Shown: positions 1-8,194 of the stretch, piece by piece
How the letters are laid out: each line of letters begins with the position of its first letter
Position numbering within the stretch: the first letter of the stretch is position 1
From: an uncultured Propionibacteriaceae bacterium
GTDB taxonomy: Bacteria; Actinomycetota; Actinomycetes; Propionibacteriales; Propionibacteriaceae
NCBI GenBank assembly: GCA_937859105.1
Contig: CALMAD010000481.1
Location: 1-19,374 of the forward strand
Length of the DNA: 19,374 nt
Direction: 5' to 3'
The notes under the pieces: generated by a model
Databases searched by the model: none
Told to the model about the DNA's origin: nothing
The model's input: only the letters and a program-made list of their open reading frames with translations
Translations under genes and position numbers: made by a program

Positions 1-317
1 CCAACCAATGCAGGTCTCCCACCTCCATCCGATACAACAGCGCCTCGTGGCGCACTGTGAGTTCGTCAACCATGCACTCGATCTTGTTCGCACTCGGGGT
101 CGTGCCGCACCTTGACGACGAACCCGGCATCCGCGCGGTCTTTCTGATGGTGCTGCCCCACAAGAACGAATTCGACGACACGGTTCTCATCGAGGCCTAC
201 GACGACATCATCCGGCTCGCGTCCGACCGGTCGCTGCTCAACCGGCTTTCACGTCTCCATTCATACGAACAGTTCTTCTACTTCATGGAGAACAACTTCC
301 GTCCCCCCGAGCGCTGA
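1..317 (+). CDS. C-terminal EIIA-like (PTS fructose/mannitol type) domain, partial, probably the end of a GutR-type regulator
   Basis: Only the 3' end is in the window. From about position 75 the frame ending at 317 reads as the second half of a PTS EIIA type-2 domain. It shows SILFALGV, then RAVFLMVLP, then a helical stretch (IEAYDDIIRLASDRSLLNRL) and ends FMENNFRPPER. In Firmicutes and some Actinobacteria, BglG/MtlR-like activators of glucitol operons end in such a domain and sit just upstream of gutM, as here (9-base gap). The expected phosphohistidine segment (VAHCEFVNH, 47-73) is readable only one frame back, so the gene may carry a one-base frameshift near 60-75. A separate small protein starting at GTG 57 is possible, but no ribosome-binding site precedes that codon. 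Family assignment is by pattern and the regulator role is inferred from position. Confidence 0.55.
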   Translation, partial: NQCRSPTSIRYNSASWRTVSSSTMHSILFALGVVPHLDDEPGIRAVFLMVLPHKNEFDDTVLIEAYDDIIRLASDRSLLNRLSRLHSYEQFFYFMENNFRPPER

Positions 318-326
318 GGAGCCCTC

Positions 327-779
327 ATGTTCTGGACCATCGCCATCGCATTCGCCGTGATCTACGGGCTCAACACGATTCTCGGGCTCCGGCAGATGAA
401 GAACTTCGCATCCGAGTTTCGGGCGCTGCGTATCCGCGGGCGCGTCGCCATCGGGAAAAGGAAAGGCCTCCTGACGGCCGGCGCGATCGTCATGTTTCTC
501 CTCGACGAGGAGGGGTTCATCCGCGACGGACGCCGACTGGCCGGCGTCTCCGTGCTGGCGCGCTTCCGACAGTTCGACGGCTTCAACGGCCAGACGCTCC
601 TCGACGTGGACGCATCCGGTGACCGCCGTTGGACCAAGAGCCTCCGGCAGGCCGTCGACAACGCCCGCGACAACTACCGCATCGTCACCGACGGGGGCAC
701 CGCCCCCGAGCCTTTGTCTCCCTTGGCGCAACTCGGCGCCTCGGTCAAGAAGATCCGTCGGCGTCCGGCTGCGGCCTGA
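327..779 (+). CDS. gutM: GutM family glucitol operon activator
   Basis: A 150-residue protein with one N-terminal hydrophobic segment (about residues 2-20) followed by GLRQMKNF, a basic stretch (RGRVAIGKRKG) and FLLDEEGFIRDGRRLAGVSV. This is the layout of GutM/SrlM, the accessory activator of glucitol (sorbitol) operons. The ATG is preceded by GAGGA at 316-320 with good spacing. It lies between the regulator fragment and srlA, the usual order in srl operons. The C-terminal 40 residues are polar and basic and probably disordered. Known from the family: GutM is needed for full operon activation, but its mechanism is poorly defined. A function in this organism is inferred from homology and position only. 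Confidence 0.82.
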   Translation: MFWTIAIAFAVIYGLNTILGLRQMKNFASEFRALRIRGRVAIGKRKGLLTAGAIVMFLLDEEGFIRDGRRLAGVSVLARFRQFDGFNGQTLLDVDASGDRRWTKSLRQAVDNARDNYRIVTDGGTAPEPLSPLAQLGASVKKIRRRPAAA

Positions 780-821
780 CCCCGGCGGAGACATCACCAC
801 CCACTGTTGAAAGGAGTGATC

Positions 822-1379
822 ATGGACATCCTCGTGCACGCCGCGGAATGGTTTGTCGGCCTCTTCCAGGCTGGTGCCGAAACGTTCGTCGGATGGATGG
901 GCAGCATCGTGCCTCTTGTGCTCATGCTGCTGATCGCCATGAACTCGCTGATCCAACTGATCGGCGAAGACAAGATCAACGGGTTTGCGGCCAAGGCCGG
1001 CAACAACCCGGTGAGCCGTTACCTGCTGCTGCCGTTCATCGGCTCGTTCATGTTGACGAACCCGATGGTTCATTCGTTGGGGCGCTTCCTGCCCGAGCGC
1101 TACAAGCCGAGCTACTTCGCGTCCGCGGGACAGTTCTGCCACACCAGCAACGGCGTGTTCCCGCACATCAACCCCGCCGAGCTCTTCATCTGGTTGGGGA
1201 TCGCCCAAGGGGTGACGCAGCTCGGGCTGAGCACCGGTCCGCTCGCGATCCGCTACCTGCTGGTGGGCCTCGTGATGAACTTCGTCGCCGGTTGGGTGAC
1301 CGACTTGACGACGGCCTATGTCAGTAAGCAGCAGGGCGTGACCCTCAGCAAGGTCGCCCACGTGGAGGGGAACAAATGA
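822..1379 (+). CDS. srlA: PTS glucitol/sorbitol EIIC component
   Basis: A 185-residue membrane protein that forms one part of the glucitol permease, which in this PTS family is split between SrlA (IIC) and SrlE (IIBC). It carries the hallmarks [32 protein letters not shown] and [11 protein letters not shown] followed by [17 protein letters not shown]. There are about four hydrophobic segments. I chose ATG 822 because AAAGGAG (809-816) sits just upstream; the in-frame TTG at 807 would place that site inside the gene. The stop overlaps the start of srlE as ATGA, so the two subunits are probably translationally coupled. The substrate is glucitol by family, but a related polyol is possible given the unusual dehydrogenase downstream. 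Confidence 0.9.
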   Translation: MDILVHAAEWFVGLFQAGAETFVGWMGSIVPLVLMLLIAMNSLIQLIGEDKINGFAAKAGNNPVSRYLLLPFIGSFMLTNPMVHSLGRFLPERYKPSYFASAGQFCHTSNGVFPHINPAELFIWLGIAQGVTQLGLSTGPLAIRYLLVGLVMNFVAGWVTDLTTAYVSKQQGVTLSKVAHVEGNK

Positions 1380-2419
1380 CCGAGTTCCATACCGTCGTTG
1401 TTCAGCGGGGCCATGGAGGATTCGGCGGACCCCTGACCCTGACTCCGACACCCGAGAAGAACAAGCTGGTCTACATCGTCGGCGGCGGCATGCGCCCCGA
1501 GGTGGTCGACCGGATCGCCGAACTCACCGGGGCCGAGCCCGTCAACGGATTCGCCACGTCGGTGCCCGACGAGGAGATCTTCGCCGTCGTCATCGATTGC
1601 GGCGGAACCCTGCGCTGCGGGCTCTACCCGCGCAAGAACATCCCGACCATCAACGTCATGCCGACGGGAAAGACGGGGCCGTTGGCCCAGTACATCCACG
1701 AGGGAATCTACGTGTCGGCGGTCGGTGCCGAGCAGGTCGAACTGGCCGACGGGGCTGCGGTGGGCGCGGTGCCAGCCGCGACCCAGGCAACCGACGAGGC
1801 CGCCGAACCCGGTCAGGGTGAGACGAAGGCGTCCGGGACGTGGTCAACCGACAAGAAGATCTCCCAGACGATCGCCGCCAAGCGGGACAAGTCCCTTCTG
1901 GAGCGGATCGGTCTGGGGGCCGGTCGCGTCGTGTCGGTCTTCTACCAGGCCGGCCGCGACGCAGTGCAAACCATGCTGAACACGATCATCCCGTTCATGG
2001 GATTCGTGGCCATGCTCATCGGCATTATCAACGCGTCCGGATTCGGCACGTGGTTTTCGAAGATGCTGACCCCGCTGGCCGGGTCCGGAATCGGACTGAT
2101 CGTGCTCGGGTTCATTTGCTCGCTGCCGTTCCTCTCCCCGCTGCTCGGGCCCGGCGCGGTCATCGGCCAGATCATCGGGACGCTCATCGGCGTCGAGATC
2201 GGCAAGGGCAACATTCATCCCAGCCTCGCTTTGCCCGCTCTGTTCGCGATCAACACCCAGAACGCCTGCGACTTCATCCCGGTCGGCTTGGGTCTGGCAG
2301 AGGCACAGCCGGAGACGGTCGAGGTTGGCGTCCCGTCGGTGCTCTACTCCCGGTTCCTCACCGGTGTCCCGCGGGTGGCCGTCGCGTGGCTCGCCAGCAT
2401 CGGCCTGTACAGCAGCTGA
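1376..2419 (+). CDS. srlE: PTS glucitol/sorbitol EIIBC component
   Basis: A 347-residue protein. The N-terminal EIIB domain (about residues 1-120) contains [10 protein letters not shown] and the motif [20 protein letters not shown]. Cys75 is the expected phosphocysteine and its surroundings are intact. A variable Ala/Glu/Pro-rich linker (about 125-160) joins it to the membrane domain (about 190-347), which has several hydrophobic segments including [20 protein letters not shown] and [16 protein letters not shown], typical of SrlE. Together with SrlA it should form the substrate channel and phosphorylate the incoming polyol. It overlaps srlA by 4 bases and is followed 18 bases later by srlB. 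Confidence 0.92.
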   Translation: MTEFHTVVVQRGHGGFGGPLTLTPTPEKNKLVYIVGGGMRPEVVDRIAELTGAEPVNGFATSVPDEEIFAVVIDCGGTLRCGLYPRKNIPTINVMPTGKTGPLAQYIHEGIYVSAVGAEQVELADGAAVGAVPAATQATDEAAEPGQGETKASGTWSTDKKISQTIAAKRDKSLLERIGLGAGRVVSVFYQAGRDAVQTMLNTIIPFMGFVAMLIGIINASGFGTWFSKMLTPLAGSGIGLIVLGFICSLPFLSPLLGPGAVIGQIIGTLIGVEIGKGNIHPSLALPALFAINTQNACDFIPVGLGLAEAQPETVEVGVPSVLYSRFLTGVPRVAVAWLASIGLYSS

Positions 2420-2437
2420 CCGAAAGGAAGACAACGC

Positions 2438-2806
2438 ATGACCGAGATCTATCGCACCACCGTCGTCGGGGCTGGTGACGACGCAACAGCATTCCTTCCC
2501 GAGGGCATGTTCGTGACGTTCGGCGAGAACGCACCCGCCGCGCTGCGCGGCTTCTGCTTCCTCATCGACGTCACCGCCTCCACCGACACGATCGCCGCAG
2601 GCCAGCGACTCGTGATCGACGGACGTCCGCTCCCCATCACGGCGGTCGGTGAGGTCGCTCAGCAGAACCTCGATTCGCTGGGGCACGTGACCGTCAACCT
2701 GGACGGGGCCTCCGTCCCGAAAATGCACGGGGCGATTCATGTCGATGCCGGCGGGGACATCCCGACGGTGCAGGTCGGCAGCCGCATCGTGATCGAGAAG
2801 CCTTGA
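2438..2806 (+). CDS. srlB: PTS glucitol/sorbitol EIIA component, phosphohistidine apparently missing
   Basis: A 122-residue protein with the glucitol EIIA pattern: TFGENAP, a hydrophobic strand, then ITAVGEVAQQNLDSLGHVTV and a C-terminal GSRIVIEKP. AAAGGAAG lies just before the ATG. In the family, as I recall it, the phosphorylated histidine follows a conserved C-[VF]-I strand at about residue 43 (His43 in E. coli SrlB). Here that strand reads CFLIDV, so Ile43 occupies the site. His83 in LGHVT is a conserved family position but is not the known phosphosite. Either the phosphosite has moved or this EIIA is inactive or regulatory. The end overlaps the probable TTG start of the HPr-like gene. 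Confidence 0.85.
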   Translation: MTEIYRTTVVGAGDDATAFLPEGMFVTFGENAPAALRGFCFLIDVTASTDTIAAGQRLVIDGRPLPITAVGEVAQQNLDSLGHVTVNLDGASVPKMHGAIHVDAGGDIPTVQVGSRIVIEKP

Positions 2807-3099
2807 TCCGAGAAGGTGTCGTGGTGGCGCGCCCGCACGGCGTCCACGCGCTCGTGGCTCACGAGCTCGTGACGCTGGCGGCGGGCTTCCACAGCAGCAT
2901 TTATCTGCGAGCTGGCGGTCAGACCGCCAGCTTGCGGCGGGCCGTGGACGTCCTCGCGCTCGGGTTGCAGCGAGGAAGCGCCGTCGATGTGTGGGCCGAC
3001 GGTCTCGACGAGGGGGACGCCCTCGCGGCCGTCGTGGCCGCATTGACCCGCACATCCGAGGAATCCGGCGAGGCGCCGGGCAGGAAAGGACAGTCATGA
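2803..3099 (+). CDS. HPr-like phosphocarrier, atypical active site
   Basis: A 98-residue HPr-fold protein. The pattern is VVARPHGVHA, then GGQTASLRRAVDVLALGL, then a terminal GLDEGDALAAVVAAL helix, as in HPr. Counting from TTG 2803, His15 falls exactly at the canonical phosphorylation position. Residue 17, normally Arg, is Leu. Residue 46, normally the regulatory Ser, is Arg. A GTG at 2821 has a better Shine-Dalgarno (GAGAAGG), but starting there would remove most of the first beta strand, so I prefer TTG with reservation. It overlaps srlB upstream and the dehydrogenase downstream (ATGA), so it is firmly part of the operon. It could be a dedicated carrier for this PTS or a sensor. The last 15 residues lie beyond the HPr core. 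Confidence 0.75.
   Translation: MIREGVVVARPHGVHALVAHELVTLAAGFHSSIYLRAGGQTASLRRAVDVLALGLQRGSAVDVWADGLDEGDALAAVVAALTRTSEESGEAPGRKGQS
2906..2936 (+). other. Strong inverted repeat inside the HPr-like gene
   Basis: A 10-bp perfect inverted repeat (GCTGGCGGTC / GACCGCCAGC) is separated by a single base at 2921. It extends outward by A-T, G-U, C-G, G-C and U-G pairs to roughly 15 bp with a 3-base loop. It covers the codons for the AGGQTASL segment. As RNA it should form a very stable hairpin; as DNA it could be an operator-like palindrome. No U-tract follows, so it is not a normal intrinsic terminator. Function unknown. Confidence 0.5.
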
Positions 3100-4439
3100 A
3101 CGAGACGTTGGCGCGTGCGTTGGAGCATGCGGAGACCACGCGAGTGGTGGAGGTGGGTCGTGGGGTGCTGGCGGATGCCGGCCGCACGATCGGGGGCACG
3201 TTGTTGGCTGATGGTGGGCCGGTCTTGTTGGTCGCTGATGAACGGACGTGGGCTGCGGCGGGTGCGGTGGTCGCTGAGCGTCTCCGGGAGGTGGGGGCTG
3301 AGGTGGTCGAGCCGATGATTTTTCCGGGGTCGCCGACGTTGTACGCCGCTTACGAGCACTGTGTGGAGATCAAGCAGCGTTTGGTGGCGACGGGCGCGTT
3401 GGGGGTTGCGGTCGGGTCGGGCACGTTGAATGACCTGGTGAAGTTGGCCTCGGGGGAGTTGGGGCAGCCGTACGCGGTGGTCGGGACGGCGGCGTCGATG
3501 GACGGGTACACGGGTTTTGGGGCGCCGATGACGCGTGACGGTGTGAAGATCACGATGCCGTGCCCGGCACCGTTGGCGGTCGTGTTCGATCTGGATGTGG
3601 TCGCGGATGCTCCGGCGCCGATGGCGGCCTCGGGGTATGGGGACCTGTCGGCGAAGTTGCCCGGTGGTGCTGATTGGTTGATCGCGGACGCGGTCGGTGT
3701 CGATCCGTTGAATGAGTTGGCGTGGGGGTTGGTGCAGGGGGGTGTGCGGGAGGCGTTGTCGCGGCCGGCGGAGTTGGCGGCGGGTGTTCCGGAGGCGTTT
3801 GAGGGGTTGTCCTCGGGGCTTGTCCTGTCGGGGTTGGCGATGCAGGTGGCGCGGGGGACGCGGCCGGCGTCGGGCGCGGAGCATTACTTCAGTCACTTGT
3901 GGGAGTTGGATCATCTGGGGGCGGAGTTGGATCCGCCGTTGTCGCATGGGTTCAAGGTGGCGATCGGGACGTTGGCCATGTGCGCGTTTTATGAGCGGTT
4001 CTTGGGGCGGGATGTCGCGGGTGTTGATGTGGAGGCGGTGGTGGCGGCGTGGCCGACGTGGAAGGAGATCGCTGCTGATATTCGGGCGACGATGTCGGGC
4101 CCGTTGGTGGAGAAGGGGTTGACCGAGACGCGGGAGAAGTATGTGGATGCTGAAGGGCTGCGTCGTCGGGTGGAGCGGCTCGTGGCGGCGTGGCCGTCGT
4201 TGAAGGGGGAGTTGGCGGCGCAGGTCGTGCCGGCGAAGGAGCTGCAGGGGATGTTGGCCAGGGCGGGGGCGCCGTCGCGGCCGGAGGACATCGGGTTGAC
4301 GGCGGCTGCGGTGAAGGCGACGTTCCCGCGGGCGATGTACTACCGGTCGCGGTACACGGTGTTGGACGTGGCCCGCGAGCTGGGCTGGTTCGACGACCTG
4401 GTCGAGGAAGTCTTCGCCCCCGGCGGCCTGTGGACCTAA
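3096..4439 (+). CDS. AraM/sn-glycerol-1-phosphate dehydrogenase family, metal-dependent polyol-phosphate dehydrogenase
   Basis: A 447-residue member of the iron-type alcohol dehydrogenase/dehydroquinate synthase superfamily, closest in pattern to AraM/EgsA (glycerol-1-phosphate dehydrogenase). Visible motifs are GSGTLNDLVKL (107-117, nucleotide binding), VGTAASMDGYTGFGAPM, and likely metal ligands Asp183 (GYGDLS), His263 (GAEHYFSH) and His284 (LSHGFK). The ATG overlaps the HPr-like stop, with GGAAAGGA upstream. It is the only catabolic enzyme in this PTS operon, in the place where sorbitol-6-phosphate dehydrogenase (SrlD, a different fold) usually occurs. I infer that it oxidises the phosphorylated polyol delivered by the permease; the substrate is not readable from sequence. 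Codon use is unlike its neighbours: many TTG for Leu and GAT for Asp up to about 4350, then a return to C-ending codons. Confidence 0.82.
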   Translation: MNETLARALEHAETTRVVEVGRGVLADAGRTIGGTLLADGGPVLLVADERTWAAAGAVVAERLREVGAEVVEPMIFPGSPTLYAAYEHCVEIKQRLVATGALGVAVGSGTLNDLVKLASGELGQPYAVVGTAASMDGYTGFGAPMTRDGVKITMPCPAPLAVVFDLDVVADAPAPMAASGYGDLSAKLPGGADWLIADAVGVDPLNELAWGLVQGGVREALSRPAELAAGVPEAFEGLSSGLVLSGLAMQVARGTRPASGAEHYFSHLWELDHLGAELDPPLSHGFKVAIGTLAMCAFYERFLGRDVAGVDVEAVVAAWPTWKEIAADIRATMSGPLVEKGLTETREKYVDAEGLRRRVERLVAAWPSLKGELAAQVVPAKELQGMLARAGAPSRPEDIGLTAAAVKATFPRAMYYRSRYTVLDVARELGWFDDLVEEVFAPGGLWT

Positions 4440-4453
4440 CCCTTTGAGCGGAT

Positions 4454-4488
4454 GGGGAACCGCCCCGGTCTCCAGGGCGGTTTTCCCT
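4454..4488 (+). terminator. Intrinsic terminator of the srl-type operon
   Basis: Stem AACCGCCC (4458-4465) pairs perfectly with GGGCGGTT (4475-4482) and is followed by TTTTCCC. Additional GGG/CCC pairs are possible outside. It starts 15 bases after the dehydrogenase stop codon, so it closes the operon before pyc. Confidence 0.85.
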
Positions 4489-4629
4489 TCCATACGCCGC
4501 CGGCGGTCCGCTCCTCACAGACGCGGGCCGTGCTGGAGCGGGATGTCACGGCGTCCGGGACTGTTCCCCAGCCCCGGCGACCCCGTAGATTGGGCCGGGT
4601 CCCCCCACCGCTCGATTCGAGGGATCCCC

Positions 4630-7600
4630 ATGTTCAACAAAGTCCTGGTCGCCAACCGTGGCGAGATCGCCGTCCGGGCGTTCCGCGCGGCCACCGAGTT
4701 GGGGGCCCGCACCGTCGCGGTCTACCCCCACGAGGATCGCCTCGCCGAGTACCGCCTCAAGGCCGACGAGTCGTACCTGATCGGCGAGGTCGGCCACCCC
4801 GTCCGCGCCTACCTCGACGTCGAGGGCATCGTGAAGGCCACTGTGGCGGCCGGCGCCGACGCGATCTATCCCGGCTACGGGTTTCTCTCGGAGAACCCCG
4901 ATTTGGCCCGCGCCGCCGCCGAGGCGGGCATCACGTTCGTCGGGCCGTCGGAGCGGGTGCTGCACCTGACGGGCAACAAGGCGCGCGCCATCGCGGCCGC
5001 CCGCGAGGCGGGGTTGCCGGTGCTGCGCGGGTCCGAGCCCAGCGACGACGTCGACACCCTGGTCGCCGCGGCCGAGGAGATCGGGTTCCCGGTGTTCGTG
5101 AAGGCAGTCTCCGGCGGTGGGGGCCGCGGGATGCGCCGCGTCGACGCGCCGGACCTGCTGCGGCCCGCCGTCGAGGAGGCCCGTCGCGAGGCCGAGTCGG
5201 CGTTCGGCGATCCGCGGCTGTACCTGGAGGAGGCGGTGGTCGATCCTCGGCACATCGAGGTGCAGATCCTCGCCGACGGGCAGGGCAACGTCGTCCACCT
5301 GTACGAGCGCGACTGCTCGGTGCAGCGCCGGCACCAGAAGGTCGTCGAGCTCGCGCCGGCGCCGAACCTCGACCCCGGGCTGCGCGAGCGCATCTGCGCG
5401 GACGCCGTGAAGTTCGCCCGGCACATCCAGTACGAGAACGCCGGCACCGTGGAGTTCCTGCTCGGCAAGGACGGCGAGTACCGGTTCATCGAGATGAACC
5501 CCCGCATCCAGGTCGAACACACGGTCACCGAGGAGATCACCGACGTCGACCTGGTCAGCAGCCAGCTGCGCATCGCGTCCGGGGAGTCGCTCGCCGACCT
5601 GGGCCTCACCCAGGATTCGATCCACCCGCGCGGGGCCGCCCTGCAGTGCCGCGTCACCACGGAAGACCCGGCGAACGGCTTCCGGCCCGACACGGGCCGG
5701 GTCAGCGTCTACCGGACGCCGGGCGGCGCCGGCATCCGCCTCGACGGCGGCACGGTGTTCGCCGGGGCAGAGATCGGCGCGCACTTCGACTCGATGATGG
5801 TGAAGCTCACCTGCCGCGGGCGCGACTTCCCGACGGCCGTCCGACGGGCGCGCCGCGCGCTGAGCGAGTTCCGCATCCGCGGGGTCTCGACGAACATCGG
5901 GTTCCTGCAAGGCGTCCTGGCCGACCCGGAGTTCCTCGCGGGGCGCGCGACGACGTCCTTCATCGACGAGCGTCCGGAGCTGCTGCACGCGAAGGATCCG
6001 GCCGACCGCGCCACCAAGCTGCTCGCCTACCTGGCCGAGACGGCCGTCAACAAGCCGTTCGGCGAGCCCCGGACGCCGATCGTCGCCCGCGAGAAACTGC
6101 CGCCCCTCGACCTGAATGCGCCCGTGCCGGACGGCTCCCGCCAGCGCCTGCTCGCGCTCGGCCCGGCCGGCTTCGCGGCCGAGCTGCGCGGGCGGACGTC
6201 CGTCGGCGTCACCGACACGACGTTCCGGGACGCCCACCAGTCGCTCCTCGCGACGCGCGTCCGGACGCGCGACCTCATGAGCGTCGCACCGCACCTCGCG
6301 CGCATGCTGCCCGGCCTGTTCTCGGTCGAGGCGTGGGGCGGGGCGACGTACGACGTGGCGCTGCGGTTCCTGAAAGAGGACCCGTGGGAGCGGCTCGACA
6401 CGCTGCACGAGCTCATGCCGAACCTGCCGATCCAGATGCTGCTGCGCGGCCGCAACACGGTCGGGTACACCCCGTACCCGCTGGCCGTGACGAACGCGTT
6501 CGTCGCGGAGGCGGCTCGCTCCGGCATCGACATCTTCCGGATCTTCGACGCCCTCAACAACGTCGAGCAGATCCGCCCGGCCATTGAGGCCGTCCTCGAA
6601 ACCGACCACGCCGTCGCCGAGGCTGCGCTGTGTTACACGGGCAACATGACGAGCCCCGGCGAGAAGCTGTACACGCTCGACTACTACCTGCGGCTGGCGG
6701 AACAACTCGTCGACGCGGGCGCCCACATCCTCGCGATCAAAGACATGGCGGGGCTGCTGCGCGCCCCGGCGGCCGCGAAACTCGTCGCCTCGCTGCGGCA
6801 GAACTTCGACGTGCCGGTGCACCTGCACACCCACGACACGGCCGGCGGGCAGCTCGGCACGCTGCTCGCCGCGATCGACGCGGGGGTGGACGCCGTGGAC
6901 GTCGCCTCGGCGGCCTGGGCGGGCACGACCTCGCAGGTGTCGATGTCGGCGCTCATCGCGGCGACCGACGACACCGAGCGGAGCACGGGCCTGTCGCTGG
7001 ATGCCGCGACGTCCCTGGAGCCGTACTTCGAGGCCGTCCGGCTGTTGTACGGACCGTTCGAGTCGGGCCTGCCCGGCCCGACCGGACGCGTCTACGCCCA
7101 TGAGATCCCCGGCGGCCAGTTGTCGAACCTGCGGCAGCAGGCCATCGCGCTCGGGCTGGGGGAGCGGTTCGAGGCGATCGAAGACACGTACACGGCCGCC
7201 AACCGCATCCTGGGCAACATCGTGAAGGTCACGCCGAGCTCGAAGGTGGTGGGCGACCTCGCGCTCGCGCTCGTCGGGCAGGGCATCGACCCGGACGCCT
7301 TCGAGGCCGACCCGCAGCGCTACGACATCCCGGATTCGGTGATCGGGTTCTTGAACGGCGACCTGGGCGACCCGCCCGGCGGCTGGCCGGAGCCCTTCCG
7401 GACGAAGGCGCTCGCCGGACGCCGCACGCGTCCGGTGGTCACCGAACTCGCCGACGAGGACGCCGCCGCCCTCGGCAGCGACCCCCGGGCCACGCTGAAC
7501 CGGCTGCTGTTCCCCGGCCCGACCAAGGACTTCGAGGAGGCGTCCGAGGAGTACTCCGACCTGTCGGTGCTGACCACGCGGCAGTTCCTGCACGGGCTGG

Positions 7601-8007
7601 AGCTCGGCGTCGAGCACGAGGTGCCGATCGAGCGCGGCAAGACCCTGCTGGTGAACCTGCAGGCGATCGGGGAGCCCGACGAGCGCGGGTTCCGGAGCGT
7701 CATGGCCACTATCAACGGCCAGATGCGTCAGGTGGCGGTCCGCGACCACGCGATCGAGTCGACCGTAGCCACGCGCGAGCGCGCGGACGCCTCGGTGGCC
7801 GGCCAGGTCGCCGCCCCGTTCGCCGGCGTGGTGACGCTCGTGGTCGAGCAGGGCCAGGAGGTGGCGGCCGGCGAGCAGGTCGCGACCATCGAGGCCATGA
7901 AGATGGAGGCCGCCATCACGACCCCCGTCGGCGGGACTGTCCAGCGCCTCGCCATCGGACACGCCCAGGCCGTCGAGGGCGGCGATCTGTTGGTGGTGGT
8001 CGAGTAG
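4630..8007 (+). CDS. pyc: Pyruvate carboxylase
   Basis: A 1125-residue, complete, single-chain enzyme that makes oxaloacetate from pyruvate, bicarbonate and ATP (anaplerosis) in the cytosol. The N-terminal biotin carboxylase domain (1-450) has KVLVANRGEIAVR, the ATP loop KAVSGGGGRGMR and EMNPRIQVEHTVTE. The carboxyltransferase domain starts near residue 525 with VTDTTFRDAHQSLLATR. The allosteric/PYC_OADA region follows, and the C-terminal biotinyl domain carries EAMKMEA with biotinylated Lys1091. ATG 4630 fits the family N-terminus and has GAGGG about 7 bases upstream. The 140 bases between the terminator and this start hold only a weak -10-like TAGATT near 4586. The gene stands alone, and repeat A begins 9 bases after its stop. 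Confidence 0.97.
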   Translation: MFNKVLVANRGEIAVRAFRAATELGARTVAVYPHEDRLAEYRLKADESYLIGEVGHPVRAYLDVEGIVKATVAAGADAIYPGYGFLSENPDLARAAAEAGITFVGPSERVLHLTGNKARAIAAAREAGLPVLRGSEPSDDVDTLVAAAEEIGFPVFVKAVSGGGGRGMRRVDAPDLLRPAVEEARREAESAFGDPRLYLEEAVVDPRHIEVQILADGQGNVVHLYERDCSVQRRHQKVVELAPAPNLDPGLRERICADAVKFARHIQYENAGTVEFLLGKDGEYRFIEMNPRIQVEHTVTEEITDVDLVSSQLRIASGESLADLGLTQDSIHPRGAALQCRVTTEDPANGFRPDTGRVSVYRTPGGAGIRLDGGTVFAGAEIGAHFDSMMVKLTCRGRDFPTAVRRARRALSEFRIRGVSTNIGFLQGVLADPEFLAGRATTSFIDERPELLHAKDPADRATKLLAYLAETAVNKPFGEPRTPIVAREKLPPLDLNAPVPDGSRQRLLALGPAGFAAELRGRTSVGVTDTTFRDAHQSLLATRVRTRDLMSVAPHLARMLPGLFSVEAWGGATYDVALRFLKEDPWERLDTLHELMPNLPIQMLLRGRNTVGYTPYPLAVTNAFVAEAARSGIDIFRIFDALNNVEQIRPAIEAVLETDHAVAEAALCYTGNMTSPGEKLYTLDYYLRLAEQLVDAGAHILAIKDMAGLLRAPAAAKLVASLRQNFDVPVHLHTHDTAGGQLGTLLAAIDAGVDAVDVASAAWAGTTSQVSMSALIAATDDTERSTGLSLDAATSLEPYFEAVRLLYGPFESGLPGPTGRVYAHEIPGGQLSNLRQQAIALGLGERFEAIEDTYTAANRILGNIVKVTPSSKVVGDLALALVGQGIDPDAFEADPQRYDIPDSVIGFLNGDLGDPPGGWPEPFRTKALAGRRTRPVVTELADEDAAALGSDPRATLNRLLFPGPTKDFEEASEEYSDLSVLTTRQFLHGLELGVEHEVPIERGKTLLVNLQAIGEPDERGFRSVMATINGQMRQVAVRDHAIESTVATRERADASVAGQVAAPFAGVVTLVVEQGQEVAAGEQVATIEAMKMEAAITTPVGGTVQRLAIGHAQAVEGGDLLVVVE

Positions 8008-8015
8008 CCCCGTGG

Positions 8016-8065
8016 GGCGTTTCTACCTGACGTTCTCCACACCCTGAGGTGGGTTTTGTCACACA
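8016..8065 (+). repeat. Intergenic repeat copy A (terminator-like)
   Basis: Starts with the 19-base arm GGCGTTTCTACCTGACGTT, then a small hairpin (CCAC ... GTGG, 8037-8052) followed by GTTTTGTCACACA. It lies 9 bases after the pyc stop, in the same orientation as pyc. Hairpin plus TTTT resembles an intrinsic terminator. Related copies are at 9001-9058, 9066-9117 and 10675-10724. Confidence 0.85.
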
Positions 8066-8194
8066 GGCGGTGGGACGCCGCTGCCCCTCTGGGTCGCGAC
8101 CTCGCGCCGCATCCCCCTACGGGCCGACGAAGTGCTCCACCAAAACGGCCCGAGGAGGGGCGTCCTCCCTTGTCACCAGTGGCAGGCTGGGGGC

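Noticed and set aside
807-821. TTG start for srlA
   Set aside because: The Shine-Dalgarno AAAGGAG would lie inside the gene; ATG 822 has it at the proper distance.
4444-4629. Upstream extension of the pyc frame to 4444
   Set aside because: It would run through the operon terminator and add 62 residues absent from the family; ATG 4630 matches the canonical N-terminus.
4546-7962. Very long open frame on the - strand opposite pyc
   Set aside because: Typical mirror frame of a GC-rich gene; no domain pattern, very high Arg/Asp/Gly content, and pyc on the + strand is unmistakable.
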